Part shown: in pieces, positions 8,514 through 17,314 of the stretch
Position numbering within the stretch: position 1 is the stretch's first letter
Layout of the letters: the number at the start of each line of letters is the position of its first letter
NCBI RefSeq assembly: GCF_000344135.1
Contig: NZ_BAOP01000014.1
Coordinates: 1 to 64,000, forward strand
Length of the DNA: 64,000 bases
Direction: 5' to 3'
Source of the DNA: Gordonia malaquae NBRC 108250
GTDB lineage: Bacteria; Actinomycetota; Actinomycetes; Mycobacteriales; Mycobacteriaceae
The notes under the pieces: model-generated
Database searches by the model: none
Seen by the model: only the letters and a program-made list of their open reading frames with translations
What the model was told of the DNA's origin: nothing
Translations under genes and position numbers: made by a program

Positions 8514-10505
8514 TCACTCGTGCCCGCACTGGCAGCCGTCGCCGCACCCGCAACCATTCGAACTGCAGCACGCCGACTTCTTCGGCGACGGCTCGACGTC
8601 GAGCGAGGGGTTCCGGTCGAAGAAGCCGAACGGCTTGAGCCAGAAGCTGACGATGTCGGCGGGCATGATCGGCCAGTCCTCGGGCCGCGTGATGTGGTGG
8701 ATGCCGAACGTGTACCACATGACGACGTCGGTGTTCTCGATCCCGCGGTTGGCCTGCGTCCACTGGGGAAGCCCCATGCCCGCCCCGCCCTGGTTCACGA
8801 ATTCGCCTGCAGGCCAACGCTCGTCGGCGTCGTTCGGGGTGACCCACAGGGTGTGCCGGATCGCTTCGCAGCGGGCCGCGATGGGAGAGTCGTCCGGGAA
8901 CATCGCCGGGAACGCGCCGCTGGGTGACAGCTTGTACGCGGGTTGACGTCCGATCCCGGTCGTCACGTTGTCGTTGGCGATCTTCCACGAGCGCTGGGTC
9001 GCGAAGTTCGGGTTCTGCTTGCCTTCGGATTCGGTGCGCAACGGCGTGTTGACCTGACGCAGTGACAGGCCGTACGGGTTGTCGGGCCCCACCGGCTCCA
9101 TCACGGTGTCGCTGGCGTAAACGGTGTTCTCGGTGCCGTCGATGTCCATGTCGAGACGCGCGGTGATGAAGTGCTGGTGATAGGGCGCGAACGTCTGGTG
9201 ATCCACGAGCGTTCCGTGATCGCTCGACTCGCCGGGGTTCATGTGGCTGACCACCATGATGCCGGTGGCTCGCACCTCACACTCGATGTTGCCGTCCTGG
9301 TAGAACCGCCAGTACGTGAGGTACTCGTAGTTCGCGACCGTCACGTGAAACGACACCGTGAGCCGGCGCATGCGACGCACCTGCGTGTCGCCGTTGTGGT
9401 CCGCGTGCTTCCAGAGCACGGCGTTGTCTTCCTCGTGGATGCAGATCGCGTTCTTGATCGAGTACGGCTCGCCCTTGCTGTTGTGCAGCGTCGCGTCCAA
9501 GTAGCGGATCTCGCCGAGACAGTCGCATCCGAGTTCGAGTGAGGTGGTCATGAAGCCGAGACCCCATTCGCCGATGTCGAAGGCGGTGCGGCGGTAGTGA
9601 TCGTCGCAGTGATCGCGGTACGGCACCATCATCTCGGCGAACGACATGCGGTGCGCGATCTTCCGCTCTGAGCCGTTGTCGTTGTACGAGATCGCATGAA
9701 GGGTCATGCCTTCGCGATAGTTGAATCCGACCCGCAACGACCAGTTCTGCCAGGACAGCTTGTTGCCCTCGAGGGTGAACGACGGCCCTTCGGACTGGGT
9801 GATGTCGAGCGGCTTGAGCGGCTCCCGCGTGCTGGCATTGCGGATCCGCTCCGGTACATGCGACGGGATGTACTCGCCCATGATCTCGGGACGCTCGACG
9901 CTGAACGTGTCCTCGATCCGGAGTAGTTCCATCGAGTTGAGATCGATGACGCAGTGGAATCCGTTGACCGGACCCGCGTACGGGTTGGCGCCCTCGCTCG
10001 CCCGGACCCAGGTGTCGGACCATCCGATGCGGCGGCCCGCGAACTCCTCTGGAATGAGTTCGGCGCCGTACGTCCAGGTGTCCATGAACACCAGGTCGAG
10101 ATCGGTGATGCCACGTGCGGCAAGAGCTGCCACGACGTCGGGGTGAGCGCGCAGCGCCGTATCGGCCTCCTCCCACTCGTCGACTGTGACGTTCGGTTGG
10201 ACGCCGGGGATGTGCTCCCACGTGAGGACCACGCCGTCGGTGAGCGAGATCAGCGTTGCGTAGGTGCTGTTCGTCGCGCGTTCGAGCAGCACGGCGCGGG
10301 CACGGCGGTCGCAGGGGGTTCCGTCGGCGTCGAACGCCGCGATGTCGGCCTTCGACGGCTCGATCATCTCGATCGAGGTGTAGCGCCAGCCGTCGCCCAC
10401 CGAACGGGTGTCGGCGAGGATTCGAGTGACCGCCGTGAACTCGGCCGCGGACAGCGGGTCTAGCGGATGGAAGTGAGTGAGAGTGTCGAGCTGGATGTCA
10501 GTCAT
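8514..10505 (-). CDS. Copper-containing primary-amine oxidase with Cys-rich tail
   Basis: Topaquinone copper amine oxidase, 663 residues, oxidising R-CH2-NH2 to aldehyde, NH3 and H2O2. Tyr393 in VANYEYLTYW is the precursor of the topaquinone cofactor, Asp310 in AFDIGEWG the catalytic base, and His443/His445 (YHQHF) plus a His near 603 (HHITRPEDWP) the copper ligands. No signal peptide is visible, so it should be cytosolic. Within this operon it most likely makes 4-aminobutanal from putrescine, though aromatic monoamines are the classical substrates of this family. The last 18 residues hold six cysteines (646, 647, 652, 654, 658, 660) and a histidine, outside the catalytic fold. Confidence 0.93.
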   Translation of the reverse strand: MTDIQLDTLTHFHPLDPLSAAEFTAVTRILADTRSVGDGWRYTSIEMIEPSKADIAAFDADGTPCDRRARAVLLERATNSTYATLISLTDGVVLTWEHIPGVQPNVTVDEWEEADTALRAHPDVVAALAARGITDLDLVFMDTWTYGAELIPEEFAGRRIGWSDTWVRASEGANPYAGPVNGFHCVIDLNSMELLRIEDTFSVERPEIMGEYIPSHVPERIRNASTREPLKPLDITQSEGPSFTLEGNKLSWQNWSLRVGFNYREGMTLHAISYNDNGSERKIAHRMSFAEMMVPYRDHCDDHYRRTAFDIGEWGLGFMTTSLELGCDCLGEIRYLDATLHNSKGEPYSIKNAICIHEEDNAVLWKHADHNGDTQVRRMRRLTVSFHVTVANYEYLTYWRFYQDGNIECEVRATGIMVVSHMNPGESSDHGTLVDHQTFAPYHQHFITARLDMDIDGTENTVYASDTVMEPVGPDNPYGLSLRQVNTPLRTESEGKQNPNFATQRSWKIANDNVTTGIGRQPAYKLSPSGAFPAMFPDDSPIAARCEAIRHTLWVTPNDADERWPAGEFVNQGGAGMGLPQWTQANRGIENTDVVMWYTFGIHHITRPEDWPIMPADIVSFWLKPFGFFDRNPSLDVEPSPKKSACCSSNGCGCGDGCQCGHE

Positions 10506-10550
10506 CGGGAGAAGGTCCTTCGGTCGGGCAGACGGGCAGGCGGGGCGATC

Positions 10551-11978
10551 TCAGTCGTGTGCGCTCATGACGTGCTTGACGCGGGTGTAGTCCTCGAGGC
10601 CGTATATCGAGAGGTCCTTGCCGTAGCCGGAGTGCTTGAAACCGCCGTGCGGCATCTCGGCGACCAGCGGGATGTGGCAGTTCACCCACACGCAACCGGA
10701 GTCGATCCGCGCCGTCGCACGTGTCGCGGTGCCGTGGCCGGTGGTCCAGACGCTGGCAGCCAGGGCGTAGTCGACATCGTTGGCGAGCGTGATCGCCTCG
10801 TCCTCGGTGCTGAAGCTCTGGACGGTGATGATCGGACCGAACGTCTCCTCCTGCACGATCGGGTCGTCCTGGCGGACACCGGTGATGACGGTCGGCTCCA
10901 CGTAGAAGCCCTTGTCGCCGATGCGTTTTCCACCGGTCGCGATCGTGGTGTGTGCACCGAGGGCGTCGATCTTGCCGAGCACCGCGGTGAAATGGTTGAC
11001 GTTGTTGAGGGCGCCGTAGAACGCGTCTTCGTCGTCGGGCGCTCCGGGACGGAGTTGCTCGGCCTGCGCGACGAGGGCTTCGACGAACGTGTCGTACACC
11101 GAATCGTGAACGATCGCGCGGGTGGCGGCCGTGCAGTCCTGTCCACCATTGAAGAACGCCGCCTGTGCGATTCCCTCTGCAGCCTTGGTGATGTCGGCGT
11201 CGCCGAACACCACCGCGGGAGCCTTGCCGCCGAGCTCGAGGTGAGCGCGCCGGACGTCCTTGGCCGCCGCGGTCGCCACGGCGATGCCCGCTCGCACCGA
11301 ACCGGTGATCGCGACGAGGCCGAGTGCAGGGTTCCCGACGAGGTCGGCTCCCGTGCCTCCGTTGCCGAGGACAACGTTGAACACGCCGTCGGGGAGGATG
11401 TCCTTGGTGAGTCGAGCGAGCACAAGGGTGCTTTCGGGTGTCGTGTCGCTCGGCTTGAGGACGATGGTGTTTCCTGCGGCGAGCGCGGGTGCGATCTTCC
11501 AGACGGCCATCATGAACGGGTAGTTCCACGGAGTGACCTGGCCGACCACACCGATCGGCTCGCGGCGGACGTACGAGGTGAAGCCCTCCATGTACTCGCC
11601 CGCGGCGCGGCCCTCGAGCAGACGAGCGGCGCCTGCGAAGAACCGGATCTGGTCGGCGCCGACCATCACTTCTTCCGACTTCACGAGCGTGGCGATCTGG
11701 CCGGTGTTGCGAACCTGTGCGGCGACTATCTCGTCGGCGTGCTCCTCGACGGCGTCGGCGAGTTTGAGGAGTGCGGCCTGACGGACACTCGGCGTGGTGC
11801 GTCCCCAGGTGACGGCGGCGCGCTCGGCGACGCGGACGGCGGCGGCGACCTCGTCGGCCGTCGACACCGGCGACACGGCCACAACGGTCTCGTCGGCCGG
11901 ATTGACGACATTGAGAGTCTCGGTTGATGTCGAGTCGACGAATGAGCCGTCTACGTAGTTCTGGAGCCGGATCGTCAT
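10551..11978 (-). CDS. patD: Gamma-aminobutyraldehyde dehydrogenase
   Basis: Aldehyde dehydrogenase of 475 residues expected to oxidise 4-aminobutanal to GABA. Catalytic Cys282 lies in GGQDCTAATR, the motif form of the PatD/YdcW type, and Glu249 in HLELGGKAP. It is the first gene of the operon, read divergently from the PucR regulator; the ATG at 11978 is used because the conserved N-terminal IRLQNYVDGSFV begins there. It supplies the step linking the amine oxidase to GabT. A betaine-aldehyde or general aldehyde specificity is the alternative. Confidence 0.9.
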   Translation of the reverse strand: MTIRLQNYVDGSFVDSTSTETLNVVNPADETVVAVSPVSTADEVAAAVRVAERAAVTWGRTTPSVRQAALLKLADAVEEHADEIVAAQVRNTGQIATLVKSEEVMVGADQIRFFAGAARLLEGRAAGEYMEGFTSYVRREPIGVVGQVTPWNYPFMMAVWKIAPALAAGNTIVLKPSDTTPESTLVLARLTKDILPDGVFNVVLGNGGTGADLVGNPALGLVAITGSVRAGIAVATAAAKDVRRAHLELGGKAPAVVFGDADITKAAEGIAQAAFFNGGQDCTAATRAIVHDSVYDTFVEALVAQAEQLRPGAPDDEDAFYGALNNVNHFTAVLGKIDALGAHTTIATGGKRIGDKGFYVEPTVITGVRQDDPIVQEETFGPIITVQSFSTEDEAITLANDVDYALAASVWTTGHGTATRATARIDSGCVWVNCHIPLVAEMPHGGFKHSGYGKDLSIYGLEDYTRVKHVMSAHD

Positions 11979-12116
11979 GTCTGGCAGCCTCTCTGTCCGC
12001 GGGGGGTGGTCAGAATCACAGTGCACCTTCGTACTGTGCGCGACTACCTGACGAAACGGCTAGTCTGGGCTGGATCGACTAGACGATATGGAGTGCCGAA
12101 AGGAGCGTGGCCGCTG
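11979..12116. promoter_or_regulatory. Divergent control region between patD operon and pucR-type regulator
   Basis: 138 bp between two divergent starts, the only place for the promoter of the eight-gene amine operon. It holds two perfect six-base dyads: CACAGT-N10-ACTGTG (12017-12038) and CTAGTC-N11-GACTAG (12060-12082). Both are candidate binding sites for the adjacent PucR-family regulator. The assignment to this regulator is inference. Confidence 0.5.
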
Positions 12117-13649
12117 ATGCCGGTGACCGTCCGGTGGCTCCTGCGACAATCTGAATTGCATCTGGCCACCGCGGGAAGCTCCGACGATCTGTCCGGCGAG
12201 ATCGACTTCGTGGTGACCACTGAACTCGCCGATCCGGCGCAGTGGCTGTCCGGTGGCGAACTGGTCCTCACCACCGGAATCGGTCTGCTCGACCGCACAG
12301 GAGGCGTCGCCGACCGAGCCGGATGCGACGCCTACGTTCAACGCCTGGTGGACCGGGGCATCGTGGCGCTCGGGTTCGGTGTAGGGCTCACATTCGACGA
12401 CGTTCCCCAAGACCTGACGGACGCCGCATCTGCGGCGGGGCTCCCGCTCATCCTGGTCCCGCGACCCACGCCGTTCGTGGCGATCGCCCGAGCCGTCGCC
12501 GACAGGTCCGCCGAACTCCAGTACCGATCGCAGGAACTCGCCGCCCGCGCGCAACCGAAGATGACGCGCGCCGCGGTGTCCGGCGGCGCCGTCGCAGTGC
12601 TCAAGGAACTCGCGACCGCCTGCGACGGTGCGGCGCTCCTGCTCGACGACGACGGGCGCGTGACCCAGAGCGCGCCGGCGGGGATTTCACCCGCGGTGAT
12701 GCGCGCCGTCGGTGAACAGGTCCGGGGACATCGGACGTCGTCGGCCGTCGCGATCGACGCCGAGACGGCCATCGTCACGCAGCCGATCCGGGTGGCCGGC
12801 CGCACCTATGGACACCTCGCCGTCGCGTCGCGTCATGAGCCTCGACCCACCGACCACGTCCTGATAGGTCACGCCAACTCGCTCCTCGCGCTCGACTTCG
12901 ACAAACCGCATCGCCTCGACGCGTTGGCTGGCCGCGTCAACATCGCAGTGTTCACCCTTCTCCTCGGTGACGAACCGGACGGCGCGCAGGTTCAGACTCT
13001 CGCCGTCGACGCCGCGGACGGCGACGGGCGTGTTCGAGTGCTGGTGTGTCGGGATTTGGGTGCGAACGCCGAACGCGTCGCCGACAGGCTTGTGGCTCGT
13101 CTCGCAGAACTGCGACGCCCGGCGTTCGGTGTCGCTCGCCCCGGCGGCGATGTCGCCGTGCTGCTCCGCGGTACGGACGACGAGAAGTCGATCGCCGACC
13201 TGCTGAGCGCGTTGCCACGATCGACGCGGCGGCATCTACGGGCGGGGGTCAGCGCGAGTGTTCCGCTCACCGGTGTCGCCGACGCCTACCGAGACGCGAT
13301 CACCATCGCCGGCGCAGCGCTCCGGGGCGGTCCGGTCGCCGATCGGACGTCGGCCGCGGGTGCGTCACTCGTGGCGACGACCGGTGGTCGACAGGCACTC
13401 GACGGCCTCTCGCGACTGCTGGTCGATCCGCTCGTCGCCTACGACACCGCGCACGGCACGGCATTGACGGAGTCGCTGCAGTCGTACCTCGAGAATCACG
13501 GGCAATGGGAGACCGCAGCGGCCGACCTCGGCGTGCATCGGCACACGCTGCGCGCGCGGATCGCGAAGGTCGAGAGCGAACTGGACATCGACCTGGGATC
13601 CGCGCGCGTCCGTGCCGAACTCCTGCTCGCGCTCCTGATTCGCCAGTGA
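12117..13649 (+). CDS. PucR-family transcriptional regulator
   Basis: 510-residue regulator with an N-terminal PucR ligand-sensing domain (VTTELADPAQWLSGGELVLTTGIGL region, about 30-150) and a C-terminal PucR-type helix-turn-helix (YLENHGQWETAAADLGVHRHTLRARI, near 455-490). The family commonly controls adjacent nitrogen or amine catabolism genes. It is divergent from patD and probably senses agmatine, putrescine, GABA or an aldehyde intermediate (inference). The start at 12117 has AAAGGAG about 11 bases before it; the frame is open upstream but that part has no family similarity. Its end comes within 5 bases of the convergent acyl-CoA synthetase gene. Confidence 0.9.
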   Translation: MPVTVRWLLRQSELHLATAGSSDDLSGEIDFVVTTELADPAQWLSGGELVLTTGIGLLDRTGGVADRAGCDAYVQRLVDRGIVALGFGVGLTFDDVPQDLTDAASAAGLPLILVPRPTPFVAIARAVADRSAELQYRSQELAARAQPKMTRAAVSGGAVAVLKELATACDGAALLLDDDGRVTQSAPAGISPAVMRAVGEQVRGHRTSSAVAIDAETAIVTQPIRVAGRTYGHLAVASRHEPRPTDHVLIGHANSLLALDFDKPHRLDALAGRVNIAVFTLLLGDEPDGAQVQTLAVDAADGDGRVRVLVCRDLGANAERVADRLVARLAELRRPAFGVARPGGDVAVLLRGTDDEKSIADLLSALPRSTRRHLRAGVSASVPLTGVADAYRDAITIAGAALRGGPVADRTSAAGASLVATTGGRQALDGLSRLLVDPLVAYDTAHGTALTESLQSYLENHGQWETAAADLGVHRHTLRARIAKVESELDIDLGSARVRAELLLALLIRQ

Positions 13650-13653
13650 CGTC

Positions 13654-15162
13654 CTACCGGGACGTTCGGCCAGGCGACGTGCGCTCGGCGTCCCGCCGAC
13701 GCAATGTCGGTTTGTCGATCTTGCCCACTGGATTCTTCGGCAACTCGCTCAGTTCGATGATCTCGACGGGATTCTTGATCAGTGCGATTCGACGTCGAAG
13801 ATCATTCGCGATCGTCTCGACATTCGACGCCGCTCCGGCTCGGAACGACACGTAGGCCACGGGCTCTTCGCCGAGGACGTCGTGGGGTCGCCCGATGACC
13901 GCTGCCTCGAACACACCGGGATCGTGGTAGATCTGCGCCTCGATCTCTTTCGGATAGATGTTCTCACCGCCGCGGATGATCATGTCCTTCACCCGGTCCA
14001 CGAGCTGCAGGTAGCCGTCGTCGTCGATTCGGCCGACGTCTCCGGTCCGCAGCCATCCGTCGACGATCGTCTCCGCGGTGGCCTCCGGTCGATTCAGGTA
14101 GCCGGCCATCACCACGTCTCCCGCGATCACGACCTCACCCGACTCGCCAAGTGGGACGTCGTTGAGCTGGGCGTCCACGATTCGGATTCGTTGCCCGGGC
14201 AGCGGTGGACCGACCGTTCCGGGCTTGCGGACGCTGTCGAGCGGGTTGATCGCCGACGCCGTCGTCGTCTCCGACAGCCCGTATCCCTCGACGATCGGAA
14301 TCCCGAACCGCCGCTCGAATCGTGCGATCAGATCGGCGGGCATCGGCGCCGCGCCGCAGATCCCGAAACGCACCGAGTCCGTCGCCGGGCGCACGTCGTC
14401 GGGGAGCGCCGTCAGCATCGCGTAGATGGCAGGCACGGCGGAGAAGTATGTCGGACGATGACGTTGTACGGCTGGGAAGAACTCGTCGGGCCGGAATCGG
14501 CCCGCGATCGTCGCGCGGCCGCCCGCACGCAGGGGAGTGAGGGTTCCGAGGACAACCCCGTTGGCGTGGAACAGCGGCAGGACCAGCAGACTGTGATCGT
14601 CGGCGGTGAACCGGAAATGCTCGATGAACGAAGCCGTCATCGCATCGATGTTGTGATGCGTGATCATGACACCCTTGGGCTTTCCCGTGGTGCCCGCCGT
14701 GTAGATGAGCAGTGCGACGTCGGTGCCGTCGACGTCCTCCTCCGGTGCGGCGGGTCCGGGTGCGGGCTCCAGCAACGCCGTGCATTCGACGGCGGTCATC
14801 AGGGAGGGCGCCTGTGCGCCCGGTTCGACGACGAGGACCCGCACGCCCGCGTCGGCGGTCTGGAACTCGACCTCGGGGACCGCGAGCGCGGGGTTGACCG
14901 GTGTAACCGCCGCACCCAGCCGCCATGCAGCGAACAACGCGACGACCAGCTCGACCCGATTGGTCAGCAGGAGTCCGACCACGTCACCGCGTCGGACTCC
15001 GGCTGCGGCGAGATGCGTGGCGGCCGTGGCCACGGCGTTCGAGAATCTCTCATTCGTCAGCTCGATCCGATCGTCGGCGAGGGCAGGTGCGCCGGGCGCA
15101 TCCGCCGCCCGCGTCTGAGGCAGACGCGGGACGGCGAGACCTCCGGTGCTCATGTCGGTCAC
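13654..15162 (-). CDS. AMP-dependent acyl-CoA synthetase (FadD-like)
   Basis: Adenylate-forming acid-CoA ligase, 502 residues. The P-loop LIYTAGTTGKPKGV, the A5 motif GYGLSETT, the hinge YLQLVDRVKDMI and the C-terminal catalytic lysine in LPKNPVGKIDK are all present, so the enzyme should be active. The acid substrate is not evident. The GTG start at 15162 overlaps the stop of the saccharopine-reductase-like gene (GTGA), placing it last in a three-gene operon with that protein and an SDR, all probably under the TetR encoded at 17315. Confidence 0.9.
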   Translation of the reverse strand: MTDMSTGGLAVPRLPQTRAADAPGAPALADDRIELTNERFSNAVATAATHLAAAGVRRGDVVGLLLTNRVELVVALFAAWRLGAAVTPVNPALAVPEVEFQTADAGVRVLVVEPGAQAPSLMTAVECTALLEPAPGPAAPEEDVDGTDVALLIYTAGTTGKPKGVMITHHNIDAMTASFIEHFRFTADDHSLLVLPLFHANGVVLGTLTPLRAGGRATIAGRFRPDEFFPAVQRHRPTYFSAVPAIYAMLTALPDDVRPATDSVRFGICGAAPMPADLIARFERRFGIPIVEGYGLSETTTASAINPLDSVRKPGTVGPPLPGQRIRIVDAQLNDVPLGESGEVVIAGDVVMAGYLNRPEATAETIVDGWLRTGDVGRIDDDGYLQLVDRVKDMIIRGGENIYPKEIEAQIYHDPGVFEAAVIGRPHDVLGEEPVAYVSFRAGAASNVETIANDLRRRIALIKNPVEIIELSELPKNPVGKIDKPTLRRRDAERTSPGRTSR

Positions 15163-16286
15163 TGGTGCACCGTGACGATCGGCGGTGCGATGAATCCGAA
15201 GGAGCGGAGCACTCCCTCGAGTTCGCGGTGGCCGAAGGCTTGGCAGCCTGATGCCAGTCCGACTCGGCGCGGAGGCTGCTGCAGCAGACTGTAGGCGGCG
15301 TACGCCTGGAGAAGGCCCGTCTGCTGGTAGTTGCTGTTGCCGTGGATCACCACGTGCGCGCGGCCGAGTGGACCGGACGCGTGAACGGAGTCGAGGGATT
15401 TGTTGAGCCGCGGGTTCTCGCGCGGTGGCATCGAGTTCATCACCTGGGCGGCGACGGCGTCGAGGGCGGCGTCACGTTCGTCCGGGGTCATGTCCTTGGT
15501 GGCTTCGAGCGCATCCGCGACGATCACGGGCACGCCGTGCATCAGTGCGGCGTTGAACACGCCTCCCTGTGCCTTGCACGTCGAGACGCGCGGGTCGCGC
15601 TTGAACCAGACGGGATGCGAGGTACCGCCCCACGGAAGCGACTGGGCGAGTTCGTGCTGACCCGGAACCACCAGCGGGACCAGGCCCTGGGCGGGATCGA
15701 AGGGGACGTACTGGTTCTCTTCGAGGTGGTATGCCGAGCCGCCTGCCGCGTTGACCAAGATGGTTCGCGTGGAGGCGATCGTCGGACTTCCTCCCCAGAA
15801 CACCGCGATGTCGAGGGTGTCCAGCCCCGGCGTCTCCAACGCGATCTGTGCCGCGATCTCGCCGGTCGTGTACATCTGTGCGATTCCGGGAGCGAGCAGA
15901 AGGCCGGCGGCTGCGTAGCGCTCGCCGAACGTCTCGTCGAGATGAATAATCCAGTCCTGCTCGCCGGTCGTGTCGGTGTAGTGCGCGCCGACAGCCAACG
16001 CTGCTTCGACGACCGGGTCGCCGAGCTTCATGAATGGGCCGACGGTGTTGAGGACGACCGAGCTCCCGCGGAACAGGTCGGTGAGCGCGTCGACGGTGTG
16101 CTCGACTGCGACCACCTCGTAGTCGGCGGTCTCGATGCCCGGCACATGTGAGTTCATCGATTCGTTGAGTGTGTCGGCGTTGCGTCCCGCAGCGGTGAAC
16201 GGGACGTTGTACTGCCGCAGGAACTCGCACACGAGTCTGCCCGTGTATCCGGACGCTCCGTAGACGACGACTGGCTTGCTGGTCAT
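15159..16286 (-). CDS. Saccharopine dehydrogenase-like NAD(P)-binding protein
   Basis: 375 residues with an N-terminal Rossmann domain (VVVYGASGYTGRLVCEFL, residues 5-22) typical of the saccharopine dehydrogenase-like/trans-acting enoyl reductase group found in mycolate-producing bacteria. The substrate is unknown; the neighbours (acyl-CoA synthetase and SDR) suggest a carbonyl- or acyl-chain pathway rather than lysine metabolism. The ATG at 16286 has AGGAGA 6 bases upstream. Classification is confident only at superfamily level. Confidence 0.8.
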   Translation of the reverse strand: MTSKPVVVYGASGYTGRLVCEFLRQYNVPFTAAGRNADTLNESMNSHVPGIETADYEVVAVEHTVDALTDLFRGSSVVLNTVGPFMKLGDPVVEAALAVGAHYTDTTGEQDWIIHLDETFGERYAAAGLLLAPGIAQMYTTGEIAAQIALETPGLDTLDIAVFWGGSPTIASTRTILVNAAGGSAYHLEENQYVPFDPAQGLVPLVVPGQHELAQSLPWGGTSHPVWFKRDPRVSTCKAQGGVFNAALMHGVPVIVADALEATKDMTPDERDAALDAVAAQVMNSMPPRENPRLNKSLDSVHASGPLGRAHVVIHGNSNYQQTGLLQAYAAYSLLQQPPRRVGLASGCQAFGHRELEGVLRSFGFIAPPIVTVHQ

Positions 16287-16332
16287 GACTTCTCCTGGGT
16301 GAGTGGGATCGAGTGAATGGTCGGTGGTCGGG

Positions 16333-17127
16333 TCACATGCCCATGCCGCCGTCGACGGGGAGTCCGATCCCGTTGACGAAGCGCGAAGCGTCGGAGGCGA
16401 GGAAGACGACGGCGTCGGCCATGTCACGCACTTCGCCGAGCCGGCCGCTCGGAGTGAGTCCGACGACGGCTTCGACAGCCTCGTCGGCCGACCCGAACAG
16501 GCCGAGCTGGGCCATGTCGTTCGCGAGTCCGGCCCCCATCGCGGTGGGAACGAGCCCCGGGTAGATGCAGTTGACGCGGACGCCGTAGCCGAGCTTCCCC
16601 GATTCCATCGCGGCCACCCTGGTCAGTCGGTCGATGGCCGACTTGGTCGCGGAGTAGATCGAGATGCCGGGAAAGGCGATGGTGGCGGCCACCGACGCGA
16701 CGTTGATGATCGTGCCGCCCTGTCCTGCCTGGCCGCCGGGCCGCATCGCCCGGAGCCCGTGCTTCACGCCGAGTGCGGTCCCGAGGACGTTGACGTCCAG
16801 TTGGCGGCGGATCTCGTCCGGGGTGATCTCGGTGATCAGGTTGCTGATCTCGATTCCGGCGTTGTTGACGACGACGTCGAGTCCGCCCAGCGTCTCCGTC
16901 GCGGACCTCACCGCGGAGACCCAGCTGTCCTCGTCGGTCACGTCGAGGTGGACCGATCCGTGGCCTTCGCCGAGTGCGGTTGCGACGCCCGCGGCGGCGG
17001 CGTCCTGCAGGTCGGCGATGACGACGTGAGCACCGGCGGCGGCCAGCGCCTGTGCCATTCCTTCGCCGAGTCCTTGAGCTCCGCCGGTGACGAGTGCGCG
17101 GCGGCCGGTGAGGTCGAGTGTGGTCAT
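16333..17127 (-). CDS. Short-chain dehydrogenase/reductase (SDR)
   Basis: Classical SDR of 264 residues: cofactor motif TGGAQGLGEG, structural NNAG, catalytic Ser in NVASVA and the YSATK Tyr-Lys pair, ending in the usual VDGGMGM. It is an NAD(P)-dependent alcohol/ketone oxidoreductase of unknown substrate, first gene of the operon facing the TetR regulator. The start at 17127 has AAGGAG upstream; the two TetR-type operators lie 63-101 bases before it. Confidence 0.9.
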   Translation of the reverse strand: MTTLDLTGRRALVTGGAQGLGEGMAQALAAAGAHVVIADLQDAAAAGVATALGEGHGSVHLDVTDEDSWVSAVRSATETLGGLDVVVNNAGIEISNLITEITPDEIRRQLDVNVLGTALGVKHGLRAMRPGGQAGQGGTIINVASVAATIAFPGISIYSATKSAIDRLTRVAAMESGKLGYGVRVNCIYPGLVPTAMGAGLANDMAQLGLFGSADEAVEAVVGLTPSGRLGEVRDMADAVVFLASDASRFVNGIGLPVDGGMGM

Positions 17128-17167
17128 GAGGTCTCCTTGGTCGATGTCGAGCGGGATCGAACTCGTG

Positions 17168-17180
17168 GTGTGAGTCACAC
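17168..17180. promoter_or_regulatory. Palindrome GTGTGAGTCACAC
   Basis: A 13-base perfect dyad around a central G, 41 bases upstream of the SDR start and separate from the TetR-type operators beside it. It resembles a compressed CRP half-site pair (TGTGA/TCACA) but with a spacer of only one base, so a CRP-family assignment is doubtful. The protein binding it is unknown. Confidence 0.35.
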
Positions 17181-17189
17181 TAGCGAAAT

Positions 17190-17228
17190 CTTGACGATCG
17201 TCAAGGAAAAATCGTGACAATCGTCAAG
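17190..17228. promoter_or_regulatory. Tandem TetR-type operators
   Basis: Two copies of one 16-base palindrome: CTTGACGATCGTCAAG (17190-17205, perfect) and CGTGACAATCGTCAAG (17213-17228, two changes). Their centres are 23 bp apart, about two helical turns, so two dimers would bind the same face. They stand between the SDR operon and the divergent TetR gene and should control both. Confidence 0.7.
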
Positions 17229-17314
17229 ATTCTTGCTCCGGTCCGTCGAACACGCTTGCCTGTGCGGGTACTCTTGGTGGACTGTGCGATCCGAACGTCG
17301 GGAGAGGGGTGCTG

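Noticed and set aside
13882-15294. 470-codon plus-strand frame opposite the acyl-CoA synthetase
   Set aside because: Antisense shadow; composition follows the codon structure of the opposite gene.
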